Source: Devosia sp. RR2S18 (lineage in GTDB: Bacteria; Pseudomonadota; Alphaproteobacteria; Rhizobiales; Devosiaceae). From it: a stretch of 64,000 bases of DNA. Positions 28,266 through 37,227 of the stretch are shown here, piece after piece; position 1 is the first letter of the stretch, and every line of letters starts with the position of its first letter. The stretch lies in NCBI RefSeq assembly GCF_030177755.1, contig NZ_CP126539.1:1636001-1700000 (forward strand), read 5' to 3'. The notes beneath the pieces are model-generated. The model had not been told where the DNA came from and ran no database searches. It saw only the letters and a program-made list of their open reading frames with translations. The translations under genes and the position numbers were made by a program.

Positions 28266-29342
28266 CTATTCCGCCGGCGTGGTCAGCGGCTGCTTGGCCG
28301 GGAGGCGCCGGGTCCCCGGCAGGTGTGCCCAGTCAGGGCGCTCGAATATGAAGAGGCCAAAGCCGGTCTTTTGCACGGCCCAATACAGGACCAGCGGGCA
28401 GATGATGGCGATGGTCATTGTGGTAAGGCTCAGGACAGTTGGTTCGACAATGCCCACGCGGATCAGAATGGTGCGTGCCACGCCCATGGGCAGCACAAAG
28501 GCGACGTAGATGATCAGCGATCTGGAGCCGAGCCAGCGTAGCCAGGCCATAGCGGGGATACGGGCGAGGAGGGCGGCAGCGACGCAAAGCGCTGCGGCAC
28601 CGGCGAAGGCAAGGACCAGATGCAGGCCAGGTAGGCCCGCCAGCCCCATGACAGGGTGGATGGGGTGCATGGCGAAGCCGGGGGAGAAAACGAGGACGCC
28701 ATTAACCAGCGCCCAAGCCAGGAGCCCGGCAAATGCTACAGCAGCGTGGGTCCTAGCCCAGCCAGCCAAGCGAAAAAGCTGCGGCGCCAAAACATAGCCA
28801 CCGTAGAAGTAGACGAAATATTCCGCAAACTGGTCGATGGCATAGATGCCGGTGTGGATCGGGAGGATCTGGAGCAGGGCGCCCGCGCCGAACACGAGCC
28901 AGACGGGCAACTTCATCTGCCGTAGCAGTTTGGTAGCGGCGCTTACCACGGCGAGCATGTAGATGAACCAGAGCACGCCATAAGGCTGGACTATTGCCCA
29001 GGCGATCTGCTCGACAGCGCCTACGGGGTTGGTCGCTAGGAGCCCCACCTTGAAGACGATGTGGATGACCGCCCAGAGCGCATAGAAATAGAGGTAGTGG
29101 ACAATTCGGCGATCGGTATAGGCGCGCCAGGGGCGGTCGACCACGCTTGCCAGAAAGAGGCCAGAGATCAGAAAGAACTCGGGCATGCGGAAAGGTGTGG
29201 CGAATGCGACGGCCCAGTGCAGGGCACCGACACCGCCGGTGTCCTCACCCACGCTCGAGGCAGCGTACATCATTACAACGAGAAAAATGGAAAGGCCTTT
29301 GGCCACATCCACCCATTCGAGCCTATCTGTGGTTCCCGACAT
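28266..29342 (-). CDS. Acyltransferase-3 family membrane protein
   Basis: 358 aa with about ten transmembrane helices. The start [20 protein letters not shown] and [16 protein letters not shown] are the typical first helices of acyltransferase family 3 (OafA/ExoZ-like), although the usual catalytic histidine region WVDxxKG...H is replaced here by MYAASS, so the standard His in helix 1 is not seen. Members O-acetylate exopolysaccharide, LPS or peptidoglycan. The gene lies between purS/the 27-aa ORF and purQ, 118 bp before purQ, in the purine gene series. Substrate is unknown. Confidence 0.75.
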   Translation of the reverse strand: MSGTTDRLEWVDVAKGLSIFLVVMMYAASSVGEDTGGVGALHWAVAFATPFRMPEFFLISGLFLASVVDRPWRAYTDRRIVHYLYFYALWAVIHIVFKVGLLATNPVGAVEQIAWAIVQPYGVLWFIYMLAVVSAATKLLRQMKLPVWLVFGAGALLQILPIHTGIYAIDQFAEYFVYFYGGYVLAPQLFRLAGWARTHAAVAFAGLLAWALVNGVLVFSPGFAMHPIHPVMGLAGLPGLHLVLAFAGAAALCVAAALLARIPAMAWLRWLGSRSLIIYVAFVLPMGVARTILIRVGIVEPTVLSLTTMTIAIICPLVLYWAVQKTGFGLFIFERPDWAHLPGTRRLPAKQPLTTPAE

Positions 29343-29471
29343 CTGACGCGCTCCAGGACTGTTTGGAGGCGCATGATAAGGCGAAGCCGCTACCCAGGGG
29401 ATAACGGCTTGCCAGCAGTCTCAGCAAATGTGCGGAAGCGGTAACGGAACCGCTAATGCATGGCGTCTGGG

Positions 29472-29555
29472 TCAGACCGGAACTGACGCATAGGCTGCGA
29501 ACAGCAGGCCCATGGTGGCGAAGAACATTACAGAGAGCGAGAGCGTTTTGAGCAT
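29472..29555 (-). CDS. Possible 27-aa single-helix membrane peptide
   Basis: MLKTLSLSVMFFATMGLLFA followed by AYASVPV: one strongly hydrophobic helix of about 18 residues with a single N-terminal lysine. AGGA is 10 bp before the ATG. It sits between purS and the acyltransferase gene on the same strand. It may be a small membrane protein or a chance ORF; conservation is the deciding test. Confidence 0.35.
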   Translation of the reverse strand: MLKTLSLSVMFFATMGLLFAAYASVPV

Positions 29556-29611
29556 GGCAAATACAGTCCTGCGCCTCACAGCGGCGCGCCTGAAGTTATG
29601 GCCCGAAGGCG

Positions 29612-29854
29612 TTAATTTGTGATTTCGATCGAATAGTTTTCGATCACAGTATTGGCCAGCAGCTTTTCGCACATGCTGGTGATCTGGGAACGCGCGTCTG
29701 ACTCGTCGGTTCCCTCGAATACGATGTCGAACACCTTGCCTTGTCGCACGGAGTTAACGCCGGGAAAGCCAAGGCTCTTGAGTGAGCCCTCGATAGCCTG
29801 CCCCTGAGGGTCAAGCACACCAGATTTCAGCGTGACGGTGACGCGTGCCTTCAT
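29612..29854 (-). CDS. purS: Phosphoribosylformylglycinamidine synthase subunit PurS
   Basis: 80 aa. PurS bridges PurQ and small PurL and helps channel ammonia. KARVTVTLKSGVLDPQGQAI and the C-terminal CEKLLANTVIENYSIEI are conserved family features. It lies 15 bp after purC. AGAGATG-type purine-rich sequence precedes the ATG. The pair purC-purS is followed by non-purine genes before purQ. Confidence 0.95.
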   Translation of the reverse strand: MKARVTVTLKSGVLDPQGQAIEGSLKSLGFPGVNSVRQGKVFDIVFEGTDESDARSQITSMCEKLLANTVIENYSIEITN

Positions 29855-29869
29855 CTCTGCTCTCGAATT

Positions 29870-30634
29870 CTACTGAACCAGCCGTGGGCCGGTGGTCAGC
29901 GCGTTCTCGGTTTCCACCAGGATGCCAAGGCGCTGAGCGACTTCACGATAGCTCTCGACCAGACCGCCGAGATCCTCGCGGAAGCGGTCCTTGTCCATCT
30001 TGTTGCGGGTCTTGATATCCCACAGGCGACAATTGTCGGGGCTGATCTCGTCGGCCAGAACGATACGCATCATGTCGCCTTCGTAAAGGCGGCCACACTC
30101 TATCTTAAAGTCGACCAGCTGGATGCCGACGCCCATGAAGAGGCCCGTCATGAAATCGTTGATGCGGACCGCCAGGCTCATGATGTCGTCGAGTTCAGCG
30201 GGCGTGGCCCAACCGAACGCGGTGATGTGTTCCTCGGAAACCATCGGGTCACCCAAGGCATCGTCCTTGTAGTAAAACTCGATGATCGAGCGGGGCAGGG
30301 GTGTGCCTGGCTCGAGCCCAAGGCGCTTGACCAGCGAGCCCGCGGCGACATTGCGCACGACGATCTCAAGCGGAATGATCTCGACTTCCTTGATCAACTG
30401 CTCACGCATGTTGATGCGGCGCAGGAAATGCGTCGGGATGCCCAGGCCATTGAGCTTGGTGAAGATGAACTCGGAGATGCGATTGTTGAGGACGCCCTTG
30501 CCATCGATGACTTCGTGCTTGGCGCCGTTCCCAGCGGTGGCATCGTCCTTGAAATACTGAACCAGCGTGCCGGGCTCGGGACCCTCAAAGAGGATCTTGG
30601 CCTTGCCTTCATAGATTCTGCGGCGACGGTTCAT
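29870..30634 (-). CDS. purC: Phosphoribosylaminoimidazole-succinocarboxamide synthase
   Basis: 254 aa. Joins aspartate to CAIR to give SAICAR in purine synthesis. [20 protein letters not shown] is the ATP-binding start; [19 protein letters not shown] and [17 protein letters not shown] are SAICAR synthetase signatures, and [13 protein letters not shown] contains the Mg-binding DEISPD motif. It heads the minus-strand purine series; the 238 bp upstream, shared with the divergent zeta-subunit gene, must hold its promoter. Confidence 0.96.
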   Translation of the reverse strand: MNRRRRIYEGKAKILFEGPEPGTLVQYFKDDATAGNGAKHEVIDGKGVLNNRISEFIFTKLNGLGIPTHFLRRINMREQLIKEVEIIPLEIVVRNVAAGSLVKRLGLEPGTPLPRSIIEFYYKDDALGDPMVSEEHITAFGWATPAELDDIMSLAVRINDFMTGLFMGVGIQLVDFKIECGRLYEGDMMRIVLADEISPDNCRLWDIKTRNKMDKDRFREDLGGLVESYREVAQRLGILVETENALTTGPRLVQ

Positions 30635-30872
30635 GGAGATTCCGGCGATGAAGGAGAGGGGAGTGATTGGGCCGCTTCATGCGCCAGAACAGGCCAAAAA
30701 AGCAAGCTCTTTCGCGTGCAGGCTGGGGATAGTAGCCATGCCGCTTAATTGCGGAAAGGCAGCCAGAGCATAAGGTCGCAGCAGAGGGGCGGACGTTGAT
30801 TTGCCAGGGGGAACAGCCTATGTGCGTGAATGCGCAGAGGTAATGGCGCAGTGAGCCAAGCGGGAGAATGAG

Positions 30873-31196
30873 ATGAGCGGGTTCGACGATCGGCAGCGCG
30901 GCGAAGAAGCCAAATACGCCTTCGATGCGGAAAAGCAGTTCAAGGCAGAGGCCCGTCGCAACAAGCTCCTGGGTATCTGGGCGGCTGAGCTGATGAGCCT
31001 TCCCGAAGACGAAGCTCGCCAATACGCCGCCGAGGTCGTCGCTGCAGACTTCCAGGAAGCCGGTGACGAAGATGTGTTCCGCAAGGTGCAGGCCGATCTC
31101 AAGGCCAAGGGCCTGACGGTGGAGGACAGCGTGATTCGCCAGAAGATGGTGCAGCTTAAGCAGACCGCCAACGAGCAGGTCGCCGCTGAGGGCTGA
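30873..31196 (+). CDS. F1 ATPase inhibitor zeta subunit (DUF1476)
   Basis: 107 aa, all-helical, highly charged. MSGFDDRQRGEEAKYAFDAE and RNKLLGIWAAELMSLPEDE match the DUF1476 family, to which the zeta inhibitor of the Paracoccus F1Fo-ATP synthase belongs. In that organism zeta blocks ATP hydrolysis by inserting its N-terminus into F1; the inhibitory N-terminal residues here (FDDRQRGEE) resemble that region. GGGAGAATGAG precedes the ATG. The gene is divergent from purC and ends at a strong terminator. Confidence 0.85.
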   Translation: MSGFDDRQRGEEAKYAFDAEKQFKAEARRNKLLGIWAAELMSLPEDEARQYAAEVVAADFQEAGDEDVFRKVQADLKAKGLTVEDSVIRQKMVQLKQTANEQVAAEG

Positions 31197-31221
31197 TTGT
31201 CTGTTAGCCAGCCAGATTCAG

Positions 31222-31257
31222 AAAGCCCCGCGCAGCGTTGAGCTCGCGGGGCTTTTT
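31222..31257 (+). terminator. Intrinsic terminator after the zeta-subunit gene
   Basis: 11-bp stem AAAGCCCCGCG / CGCGGGGCTTT with a 12-nt loop and a run of T; it reaches the stop of the convergent hydrolase gene. Confidence 0.88.
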
Positions 31258-31814
31258 CATGGCCTGAGACGCTGCATCAGGCGTGTGAACATCAAGAGTC
31301 CCTCGGGCCAGGGTCCATGCCCCGATTCCACGTTGATGTGGCCAGCATCACCGGCCTGATGGAAGTCCGAGCCCCAGCAGGTGGAGAACTCTACCGCCCG
31401 ATCAACCGAGCAATAGGGGTCGTTGGTGGAAGCCACGAGCATAGAGGGAAACGGGAGCGGGTTGCGCGGGATAGGCCGGAAGGCGGTCGTCGCCTCTGGC
31501 ACGTCTGGGTGCAGCTCGATATCCGGAGCGGCGACCAGAAATGCGCCGCGGGCATTGGTGTCCGCTAGGCGCGGGGCCGCATGCGCTAGCGCAATAACTG
31601 CAAGGGAATGAGCGACCAACACGACTGGACGAGTGGCGAGGCGCACTGCCTGCTCGATCGTGTCGGCCCAATCATCCAGTTCTGGCTCATCCCAGTCAGC
31701 CTGTTCAACAATACCGGCATTGGCCATGCGCTCGGCCCAGCGCAGTTGCCAATGGCCCGGACTGGAGCCGCCCAGGCCAGGCAAAATTAGAATATCGGCC
31801 TCAGAAATCTTCAT
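31257..31814 (-). CDS. RBBP9/YdeN-type alpha/beta hydrolase
   Basis: 185 aa. ILILPGLGGSSPGHWQLRW at the start, the nucleophile serine in VVLVAHSLAVIA (about residue 70), and DPYCSVDRA plus AGHINVESGHGPW carrying the acid and histidine, give a complete RBBP9/YdeN serine hydrolase. Substrates of bacterial members are unknown. The ATG overlaps the purB stop by 4 bp, so it is coupled to purB, but a metabolic link is not evident. Confidence 0.85.
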   Translation of the reverse strand: MKISEADILILPGLGGSSPGHWQLRWAERMANAGIVEQADWDEPELDDWADTIEQAVRLATRPVVLVAHSLAVIALAHAAPRLADTNARGAFLVAAPDIELHPDVPEATTAFRPIPRNPLPFPSMLVASTNDPYCSVDRAVEFSTCWGSDFHQAGDAGHINVESGHGPWPEGLLMFTRLMQRLRP

Positions 31815-33148
31815 GCAGCATCCCCGAACACCCGGCGGAAGATCGTGTCGACATGCTTGAGGTGGTACCCATCGTCAAACATCGCGTCGATCTCAGCATC
31901 GCTGAGGGTTACGTCCGGATCGTCCTTGAGGTTCCGGGCAAACTGCCCGGTTCGGTCGCCCCGCATTTCCCAGACCTTCATGGCGTTACGCTGGACTGCG
32001 GCATAGCTGTCCTCGCGGCTATAGCCTGCCTGGGTGAGGGCGAGTAGGACGCGCTGGGAATTGTGCAATCCGCCCAGCAGGTCAAGATTTTTACGCATGT
32101 TCTCGGGATAGACGACGAGCTTGTCGATGACACCGGTGAGTCGCGCCAGGGCGAAATCAAGCGTGACCGTTGCGTCTGGGCCGATCATGCGCTCGACGGA
32201 CGAGTGGGAAATATCGCGCTCATGCCAAAGAGCGACATTCTCCAGAGCCGGGGTGACCATGCCGCGGACGAGGCGTGCCAGCCCGGTAAGGTTTTCCGTG
32301 AGCACGGGGTTGCGCTTGTGCGGCATGGCCGACGAGCCCTTCTGGCCCGGCGAGAAAAACTCCTCGGCCTCGAGCACTTCGGTGCGCTGGAGGTGACGGA
32401 TCTCGACAGCGACCCGCTCGATGGAGGAGGCGACGACGCCGAGAGTGGCAAAGAACATGGCGTGGCGATCGCGCGGGATCACCTGCGTTGAGACCGGCTC
32501 GATCGAAAGGCCAAGCTTCTCGGCGACATATTCCTCAACCCGGGGATCGATATTGGCGAAGGTGCCGATGGCGCCGGAGATGGCAGCGGTGGCGATCTCG
32601 GCGCGCGCGTTGACGAGGCGCTGCCGGTTGCGGCTGAACTCGGCATAGGCTTCCGCCAACTTGACGCCGAAAGTGGTGGGCTCGGCATGGATGCCGTGCG
32701 AGCGGCCGATGGTGATGGTGTCCTTGTGCTCGAAGGCCCGACGCTTGAGCGCCGCGAGCAGGGCATCGATATCGGCGATCAGCAGGTCGGCAGCGCGCGC
32801 CAGTTGCACCGACAGCGTGGTGTCGAGAATGTCCGAGCTGGTCATGCCCTGGTGCACAAAACGCGCGTCCGGACCAACGATTTCACTGAGGTGAGTGAGG
32901 AAGGCGATGACGTCGTGCTTGGTGGTGCGCTCGATCTCGTCGATGCGCTCAACGTCGAAACCGTAGTCGCCACCCTCAGCCTTGCGGGCATTCATCACGT
33001 CCCAGATCTTCTGCGCGGAATCCTTGGGCACAACGCCGAGTTCGGCGAGCTTGCTGGTGGCATGCGCCTCGATCTCGAACCAGATGGCGAAGCGGTTCTC
33101 CGCTGACCAGATGGACACCATTTCGGGGCGGGAATAGCGCGGAATCAT
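31811..33148 (-). CDS. purB: Adenylosuccinate lyase
   Basis: 445 aa. Acts twice in purine synthesis, splitting SAICAR to AICAR and adenylosuccinate to AMP, releasing fumarate. The fumarase/lyase signature GSSAMPHKRNPVLTENL is at about residues 260-280, with TSSDILDTTLSVQLARA and SHGIHAEPTTFGVK supplying active-site residues. The start MIPRYSRPEMVSIW is the standard N-terminus. It follows rpe by 94 bp on the same strand. Confidence 0.96.
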   Translation of the reverse strand: MIPRYSRPEMVSIWSAENRFAIWFEIEAHATSKLAELGVVPKDSAQKIWDVMNARKAEGGDYGFDVERIDEIERTTKHDVIAFLTHLSEIVGPDARFVHQGMTSSDILDTTLSVQLARAADLLIADIDALLAALKRRAFEHKDTITIGRSHGIHAEPTTFGVKLAEAYAEFSRNRQRLVNARAEIATAAISGAIGTFANIDPRVEEYVAEKLGLSIEPVSTQVIPRDRHAMFFATLGVVASSIERVAVEIRHLQRTEVLEAEEFFSPGQKGSSAMPHKRNPVLTENLTGLARLVRGMVTPALENVALWHERDISHSSVERMIGPDATVTLDFALARLTGVIDKLVVYPENMRKNLDLLGGLHNSQRVLLALTQAGYSREDSYAAVQRNAMKVWEMRGDRTGQFARNLKDDPDVTLSDAEIDAMFDDGYHLKHVDTIFRRVFGDAA

Positions 33149-33198
33149 GGACTTGTGCTCTCGGTTTGAGAATTCGATTCAGGTGCGGTGCTGGCGGT

Positions 33199-33242
33199 CG
33201 ACCCCCACCCGGCCTCCCCCTCAGAGGGGAGGAGAAGAGGGT
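33199..33242. repeat. REP-like intergenic palindrome
   Basis: GACCCCCACCCGGCCTCCCC-type strand followed by a loop and AGGGGAGGAG: a 7-bp stem (33213-33219 with 33226-33232). This C-rich/G-rich arrangement resembles short interspersed repeats common between genes in Hyphomicrobiales. Only one copy was noticed in the window. Confidence 0.4.
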
Positions 33243-33923
33243 TTAGGCTTGTATCGTCGAAGCGGCGGTCCGGACGGCTTGGATGCGTGGGGCATAGGTG
33301 GTTGGATCGTTCCCGCCCAAAATCGAGGAGCCTGCGACAAAGACGTTTGCACCGGCATCGGCGACGGCGCGGGCGTTCTCTGCGGAGATGCCGCCGTCGA
33401 CCTCGAGGTCGATGGGGCGGGCTCCGATCAGGGCATTAGCCTGACGCAGCTTGATGAGCGTTTCGGGAATAAAGCTCTGGCCGCCAAAGCCGGGATTGAC
33501 CGACATGATGAGGATGAGGTCGACATCGTCCAGAACGTGTTGGAGCACGGAGACCGGAGTAGCGGGATTGAGCGCCACGCCAGCCTTCTTGCCCTCGGCG
33601 CGAATGGCCTGGAGCGTGCGGTGCAGGTGTGGTCCGGCTTCGGCATGGACGGTGATGATGTCGGCACCAGATTTGGCGAAGGCGGAAATGTAAAGATCGA
33701 CCGGAGCGATCATCAGATGCACGTCGAACGGCTTCTGCGTGCGCTGGCGTACCGAAGCCATAACGGCGGGACCGAAGCTGATATTGGGGACGAAATGGCC
33801 GTCCATGATGTCGACATGGATATAGTCGGCGCCCGCCGCATCGATTGCCGCCACTTCCTCGCCGAGCCGCGCAAAGTCGGCTGAGAGGATGGAGGGGGCG
33901 ATGCGAATGGGTCGAGCGCTCAT
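33243..33923 (-). CDS. rpe: Ribulose-phosphate 3-epimerase
   Basis: 226 aa TIM barrel that interconverts ribulose 5-phosphate and xylulose 5-phosphate. [36 protein letters not shown] and [13 protein letters not shown] are the two Rpe signatures with metal-binding His/Asp residues. The start at [10 protein letters not shown] was chosen over a methionine six codons upstream on family length. Linked here to purB, downstream of it in the genome but upstream in transcription. Confidence 0.95.
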   Translation of the reverse strand: MSARPIRIAPSILSADFARLGEEVAAIDAAGADYIHVDIMDGHFVPNISFGPAVMASVRQRTQKPFDVHLMIAPVDLYISAFAKSGADIITVHAEAGPHLHRTLQAIRAEGKKAGVALNPATPVSVLQHVLDDVDLILIMSVNPGFGGQSFIPETLIKLRQANALIGARPIDLEVDGGISAENARAVADAGANVFVAGSSILGGNDPTTYAPRIQAVRTAASTIQA

Positions 33924-34036
33924 GAGCCAGCCTTGCCGCAATGAAGGTGTGGTCTTGCCATAGCCCCCGTGTGCAGGAAGGGCAAGGGCAGGGCGTGCCG
34001 ATGCGCCCGCTGGGTGCGGGTCGTGGCGAGCGGCAA

Positions 34037-34091
34037 TGGCGAGACCACGGTCTCGGTGCTAATTAGTAGTGATGAAACCGGGGTCTCGCCA
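34037..34091. repeat. Inverted repeat with nested palindrome
   Basis: Arms TGGCGAGACC (34037-34046) and GGTCTCGCCA (34082-34091) are perfectly complementary over 10 bp. Nested inside, GAGACC-AC-GGTCTC (34041-34054) is itself a palindrome, so one arm has two possible partners. It could be an operator or part of an RNA switch upstream of rpe or ccdA. Confidence 0.45.
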
Positions 34092-34158
34092 CTGCGCCGG
34101 GGCTTTTCGCAGGTCCGCCACGCCGTGTCCCAAACACAGCCGCTGACAAGACCCACGT

Positions 34159-34178
34159 GATGAAGGCGACCCTTCATC
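34159..34178. repeat. Short hairpin GATGAAGG-CGAC-CCTTCATC
   Basis: Perfect 8-bp stem with a 4-nt loop in the rpe-ccdA gap. There is no T-run on either side, so it is not a typical terminator. Confidence 0.4.
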
Positions 34179-34405
34179 CCCGGCTGGCCCCACGCTCATC
34201 ACTCGTCATGATCGCGCTTTGACGCGGGGATGGGTGGAGTATGGCAGAGCTTTATACTGCGGGGAGAAGATGGAGGAACGCGCTGACTTGCAGGGGGATA
34301 GCCGCCGTGCGCCCTTGCTTCACGAGCGTGCGATGCGACATCGGGGGCGTTTGCATTGGCAGGCTGAGACGCTAGAACTGCGCGCACAAAAGGAGCGTCA
34401 GCCTC

Positions 34406-35140
34406 TTGGAATTCTCCCTGCCCCTCGTCTTCGGCGCCGGTATACTGAGTTTTCTCAGCCCCTGCGTGCTGCCGCTGGTCCCGCCTTACCTCACCTATAT
34501 GAGCGGGGCGAGCTTCGACCAGTTGCGGGCAACCGGCACGGGGGCGGCAGTCCTGCAGCGCCGCGTGGCGGTGACCTCGCTGTTCTTCATTCTCGGCTTC
34601 GGTGTGGTGTTCACCACGCTTGGTGCCACGGCGACAGCCTTCGGGCAGGTGTTCCGGCAGGCGCTACCGGTGTTGACGCCGATTGCTGGGCTCGTGATCA
34701 TCGCCATGGGGCTACATTTCCTGGGGGTCTACCGGATTGGCCTTCTGGATCGGCAGGTCCGTCATCAGGGGCCGGGGATGGCTAGCGGGCCGCTGGGCGG
34801 GTTCCTGCTCGGATTGGCCTTTGCCATCGGCTGGACGCCTTGCATCGGGCCGGTGCTGGCGGCGGTGCTTTCGGTAGCGGCAAGCCGACAGACGGCTTTG
34901 GACGGCGCGGGGTTGTTGGCGCTCTATTCGCTCGGGCTGGGCGTGCCGTTCTTTCTGGCTGGCATCGCGGTTGGGCCATTCCTGACGTTCTTCAACGGAT
35001 TCAAGCGGCATCTGCATCGGGTCGAACAGGTGATGGGCGGATTGTTGGTGGTGACCGGTGTCCTGTTTCTCACCGGCAACTTCACCCGGATTTCCTTCTG
35101 GTTCCTCGAGACCTTTCCGGTACTTGCCAATTTCGGTTGA
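34406..35140 (+). CDS. ccdA: Cytochrome c biogenesis protein CcdA
   Basis: 244 aa, six transmembrane helices. Carries electrons from cytoplasmic thioredoxin to periplasmic thiol-disulphide proteins for haem attachment to cytochrome c. The two redox cysteines are visible in FLSPCVLPLVPPYLTY (near residue 19) and in GWTPCIGPVLAAVL (near residue 140). The start is TTG, preceded by AGGAG; the protein then begins EFSLPLVFGAGILSF as in the family. Transcribed away from rpe. The neighbour downstream is unrelated. Confidence 0.88.
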   Translation: MEFSLPLVFGAGILSFLSPCVLPLVPPYLTYMSGASFDQLRATGTGAAVLQRRVAVTSLFFILGFGVVFTTLGATATAFGQVFRQALPVLTPIAGLVIIAMGLHFLGVYRIGLLDRQVRHQGPGMASGPLGGFLLGLAFAIGWTPCIGPVLAAVLSVAASRQTALDGAGLLALYSLGLGVPFFLAGIAVGPFLTFFNGFKRHLHRVEQVMGGLLVVTGVLFLTGNFTRISFWFLETFPVLANFG

Positions 35141-35241
35141 AAGCCGCGCTTAACCCTTGCCGCCCAAGCAATAAGCTCGTCAGCCAAATTTCAGGTCTGT
35201 TTACCCGCCTGGTGCAGAGTAGCACCGAGCGGGGGACGAAG

Positions 35242-36498
35242 ATGCTGAGAAGCGGAACTACGGAAATGGTTCTGGCCGACGCGCGGGACGGATTGAGCGA
35301 CGCGCCAGCTCGGACTGTTGTGGCAGCCAAACGGGACACCATCGACGTACTCGTCACCAGCAGCATCGCCGATGTGGAGACGGAGTGGCGGGAGCTCACA
35401 GGCGGACCAGTCGAATCTCCAGGTCAGAGCTATGACTTCGTGCGGCTGTGGGTGGAGGATCGGGGTGTGGAGCCTGCCGACCAGCGTTATGTTCTGGGAC
35501 GGGTCGATGGTCGACCCGTCGCCCTGTGGCCATTGCACCGGCGGCGGGTGCGCGGCGGGTTGACCCTGTTCTCCTGGTTCCCTGGCACTCATGTGGGGTG
35601 CTACGCGCCAATTGCTGATTACAACCGCCTTGCCGCCCTTGGGTCCGGAGGGCGCAATGCACTTTGGACTGAGATGAGCGGACAACTAACAGGGGCCGAC
35701 CTCGTCTATCTCCGCTCTATTCCCACCGAGATTTCCGGCTTTGGCGGCTTGTTCGACGAACTGGGGGCGACCCTGCCGATCGAGACGCTTTATCGGTCGG
35801 AATATGCGAGTTGGGACGAGTGCGACAAGCTGCAGCGCACCAAATCGCGGCGCAAGCACGACCGCCAGCAGGGGGACCGCCTCAGTGCCCTGGGGGAAGT
35901 CAGTTTCGAGGAAATCCGCAACGGCGGCGTCACGCGATGCGCCATCGAGACCATGTTCCAGCAAAGGTCGGCTCGGTTCAAGGCCATGGGCATCCGCGAC
36001 ACATTTGTGCGCGAAGGGCTGATCGCGTTTTACCACGATAGTGCGAAGGCGGATTCGGGGATCGATGTGCGCCTTCACGTGCTGCGGCTCGATGGCGCCA
36101 TCGTAGCCGTCCGCTACAATGTGGTGCATGGCGACCGCATGTTCTGCCTGATCTCCTCGATGAGCGACGATCCGGTGATCCAAACCGGGTCCCCGGGCAA
36201 GCAGTGCCTCTTGCGGGTAATGCAGAGAGTTTTTGACGACGGCATTCGCGTGTTCGACATGGGCGCGGGGTTTACCGACGAAAAGCGGCATTGGTGTAAT
36301 GTGCAGACGCCATTGCGCCACCACTATGTGGGACTGTCGCGGCGGGGTGGCATGGTGATTGCGGGACACCAGGCGTTCCAGCGGGCGCGCGCGGCGATCA
36401 AAGCTAACAAGCAGCTCAAAAGCGCGGTGCGGCAGGTGCAGCAGGTCTTTGACCGAATGACCGGCTTTCGGGCAGCGGCGCAGCAGAAATCAGATTAG
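35242..36498 (+). CDS. CelD/BcsL-like GNAT acetyltransferase
   Basis: 418 aa. The C-terminal half holds an acetyltransferase fold of the CelD/BcsL (FemAB-like) type: LRLDGAIVAVRYNVVHGDR, SPGKQCLLRVMQRVFDDG and VFDMGAGFTDEKRHW. The N-terminal half has a second, related subdomain (LTLFSWFPGTHVGCYAPIAD). Family members are linked to cellulose or exopolysaccharide synthesis, but no such genes are here. The ATG is preceded by GGGGGA. The 3' end overlaps convergent radC by 9 bp. Confidence 0.8.
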   Translation: MLRSGTTEMVLADARDGLSDAPARTVVAAKRDTIDVLVTSSIADVETEWRELTGGPVESPGQSYDFVRLWVEDRGVEPADQRYVLGRVDGRPVALWPLHRRRVRGGLTLFSWFPGTHVGCYAPIADYNRLAALGSGGRNALWTEMSGQLTGADLVYLRSIPTEISGFGGLFDELGATLPIETLYRSEYASWDECDKLQRTKSRRKHDRQQGDRLSALGEVSFEEIRNGGVTRCAIETMFQQRSARFKAMGIRDTFVREGLIAFYHDSAKADSGIDVRLHVLRLDGAIVAVRYNVVHGDRMFCLISSMSDDPVIQTGSPGKQCLLRVMQRVFDDGIRVFDMGAGFTDEKRHWCNVQTPLRHHYVGLSRRGGMVIAGHQAFQRARAAIKANKQLKSAVRQVQQVFDRMTGFRAAAQQKSD

Positions 36499-37227
36499 CT
36501 TCAGCGCCCGCAAGGATGCATGCCCGGACTTGCCGATGACGATGTGGTCGTGGAGCGTGATGCCCATGGGCTTGGCAATGTCGGCAATCTCTTGCGTCAT
36601 GCGCACATCGGCCGAGGAGGGCGCCGGATCGCCCGAGGGGTGATTGTGCACGAGGATCAACGCGGTGGCGTTGAGTTCAAGCGAGCGGCGGATGACTTCG
36701 CGCGGATAGACGGGCGTATGGTCCACGGTGCCGGTCTGCTGCACCTCGTCGGCAATCAGCCGGTTCTTCTTGTCCAGGAACAGAATGCGGAACTGCTCGA
36801 TGGATTGGTAGGCCATCTGCGCGCGGCAATAATCGATGAGCTGGGTCCAAGAGGAGAGGATGGGCTGCTCGACATCGATGCGGTCACGGCCAAAGCGGGC
36901 AGCGACCGCCTGGATGACCTTGAGGTGGGCAGTTGTAGTAGAGCCAAGCCCTTTTACCTTCTCGAGCCGGGCCGAGCTGGCATTGAACACGCCGGAGAAG
37001 GAGCCAAACTCCCGCAACAGAGTTTTGGCGAGGGCCTTGGTGTCGCGCCGCGGGATGACCAATTGCAAGGCGAGTTCGAGGAGTTCGTAATCCTCCAGCG
37101 CATCGCCTCCAACCCGCAGGAACCGATCGCGCACGCGCTGGCGGTGACCGGCACGGTCATCATGGGTATCGGGTGCTTCGGGGAGCGGAAACGGGGCCTC
37201 GGCGAGTTGGTCTGGCCCCGCGCTCAT
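36490..37227 (-). CDS. radC: RadC/JAB domain protein
   Basis: 245 aa. The C-terminal JAB metalloprotease-like domain shows PREVIRRSLELNATALILVH followed by NHPSGDPAPSSADV, the full HxH-x(7)-D zinc motif. The N-terminal helical part has a helix-hairpin-helix (KVKGLGSTTTAHLKVI). Named for DNA repair, but that phenotype was later withdrawn in E. coli and the role is unsettled. Its ATG overlaps the map stop (TGATG), so it is coupled to map. Confidence 0.9.
   Translation of the reverse strand: MSAGPDQLAEAPFPLPEAPDTHDDRAGHRQRVRDRFLRVGGDALEDYELLELALQLVIPRRDTKALAKTLLREFGSFSGVFNASSARLEKVKGLGSTTTAHLKVIQAVAARFGRDRIDVEQPILSSWTQLIDYCRAQMAYQSIEQFRILFLDKKNRLIADEVQQTGTVDHTPVYPREVIRRSLELNATALILVHNHPSGDPAPSSADVRMTQEIADIAKPMGITLHDHIVIGKSGHASLRALKLI

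Larger units (their letters stand above)
33924..34405. other. 480-bp intergenic region between rpe and ccdA
   Basis: Divergent promoter region with no recognisable gene. It contains two perfect inverted repeats (34037-34091 and 34159-34178) and a purine-rich leader before ccdA. No transcription start can be assigned with confidence. Confidence 0.5.

Noticed and set aside
34840..35241. Longer start for the CelD-like gene overlapping ccdA
   Set aside because: Lies in another frame of ccdA; ATG at 35242 has a ribosome site and family start.
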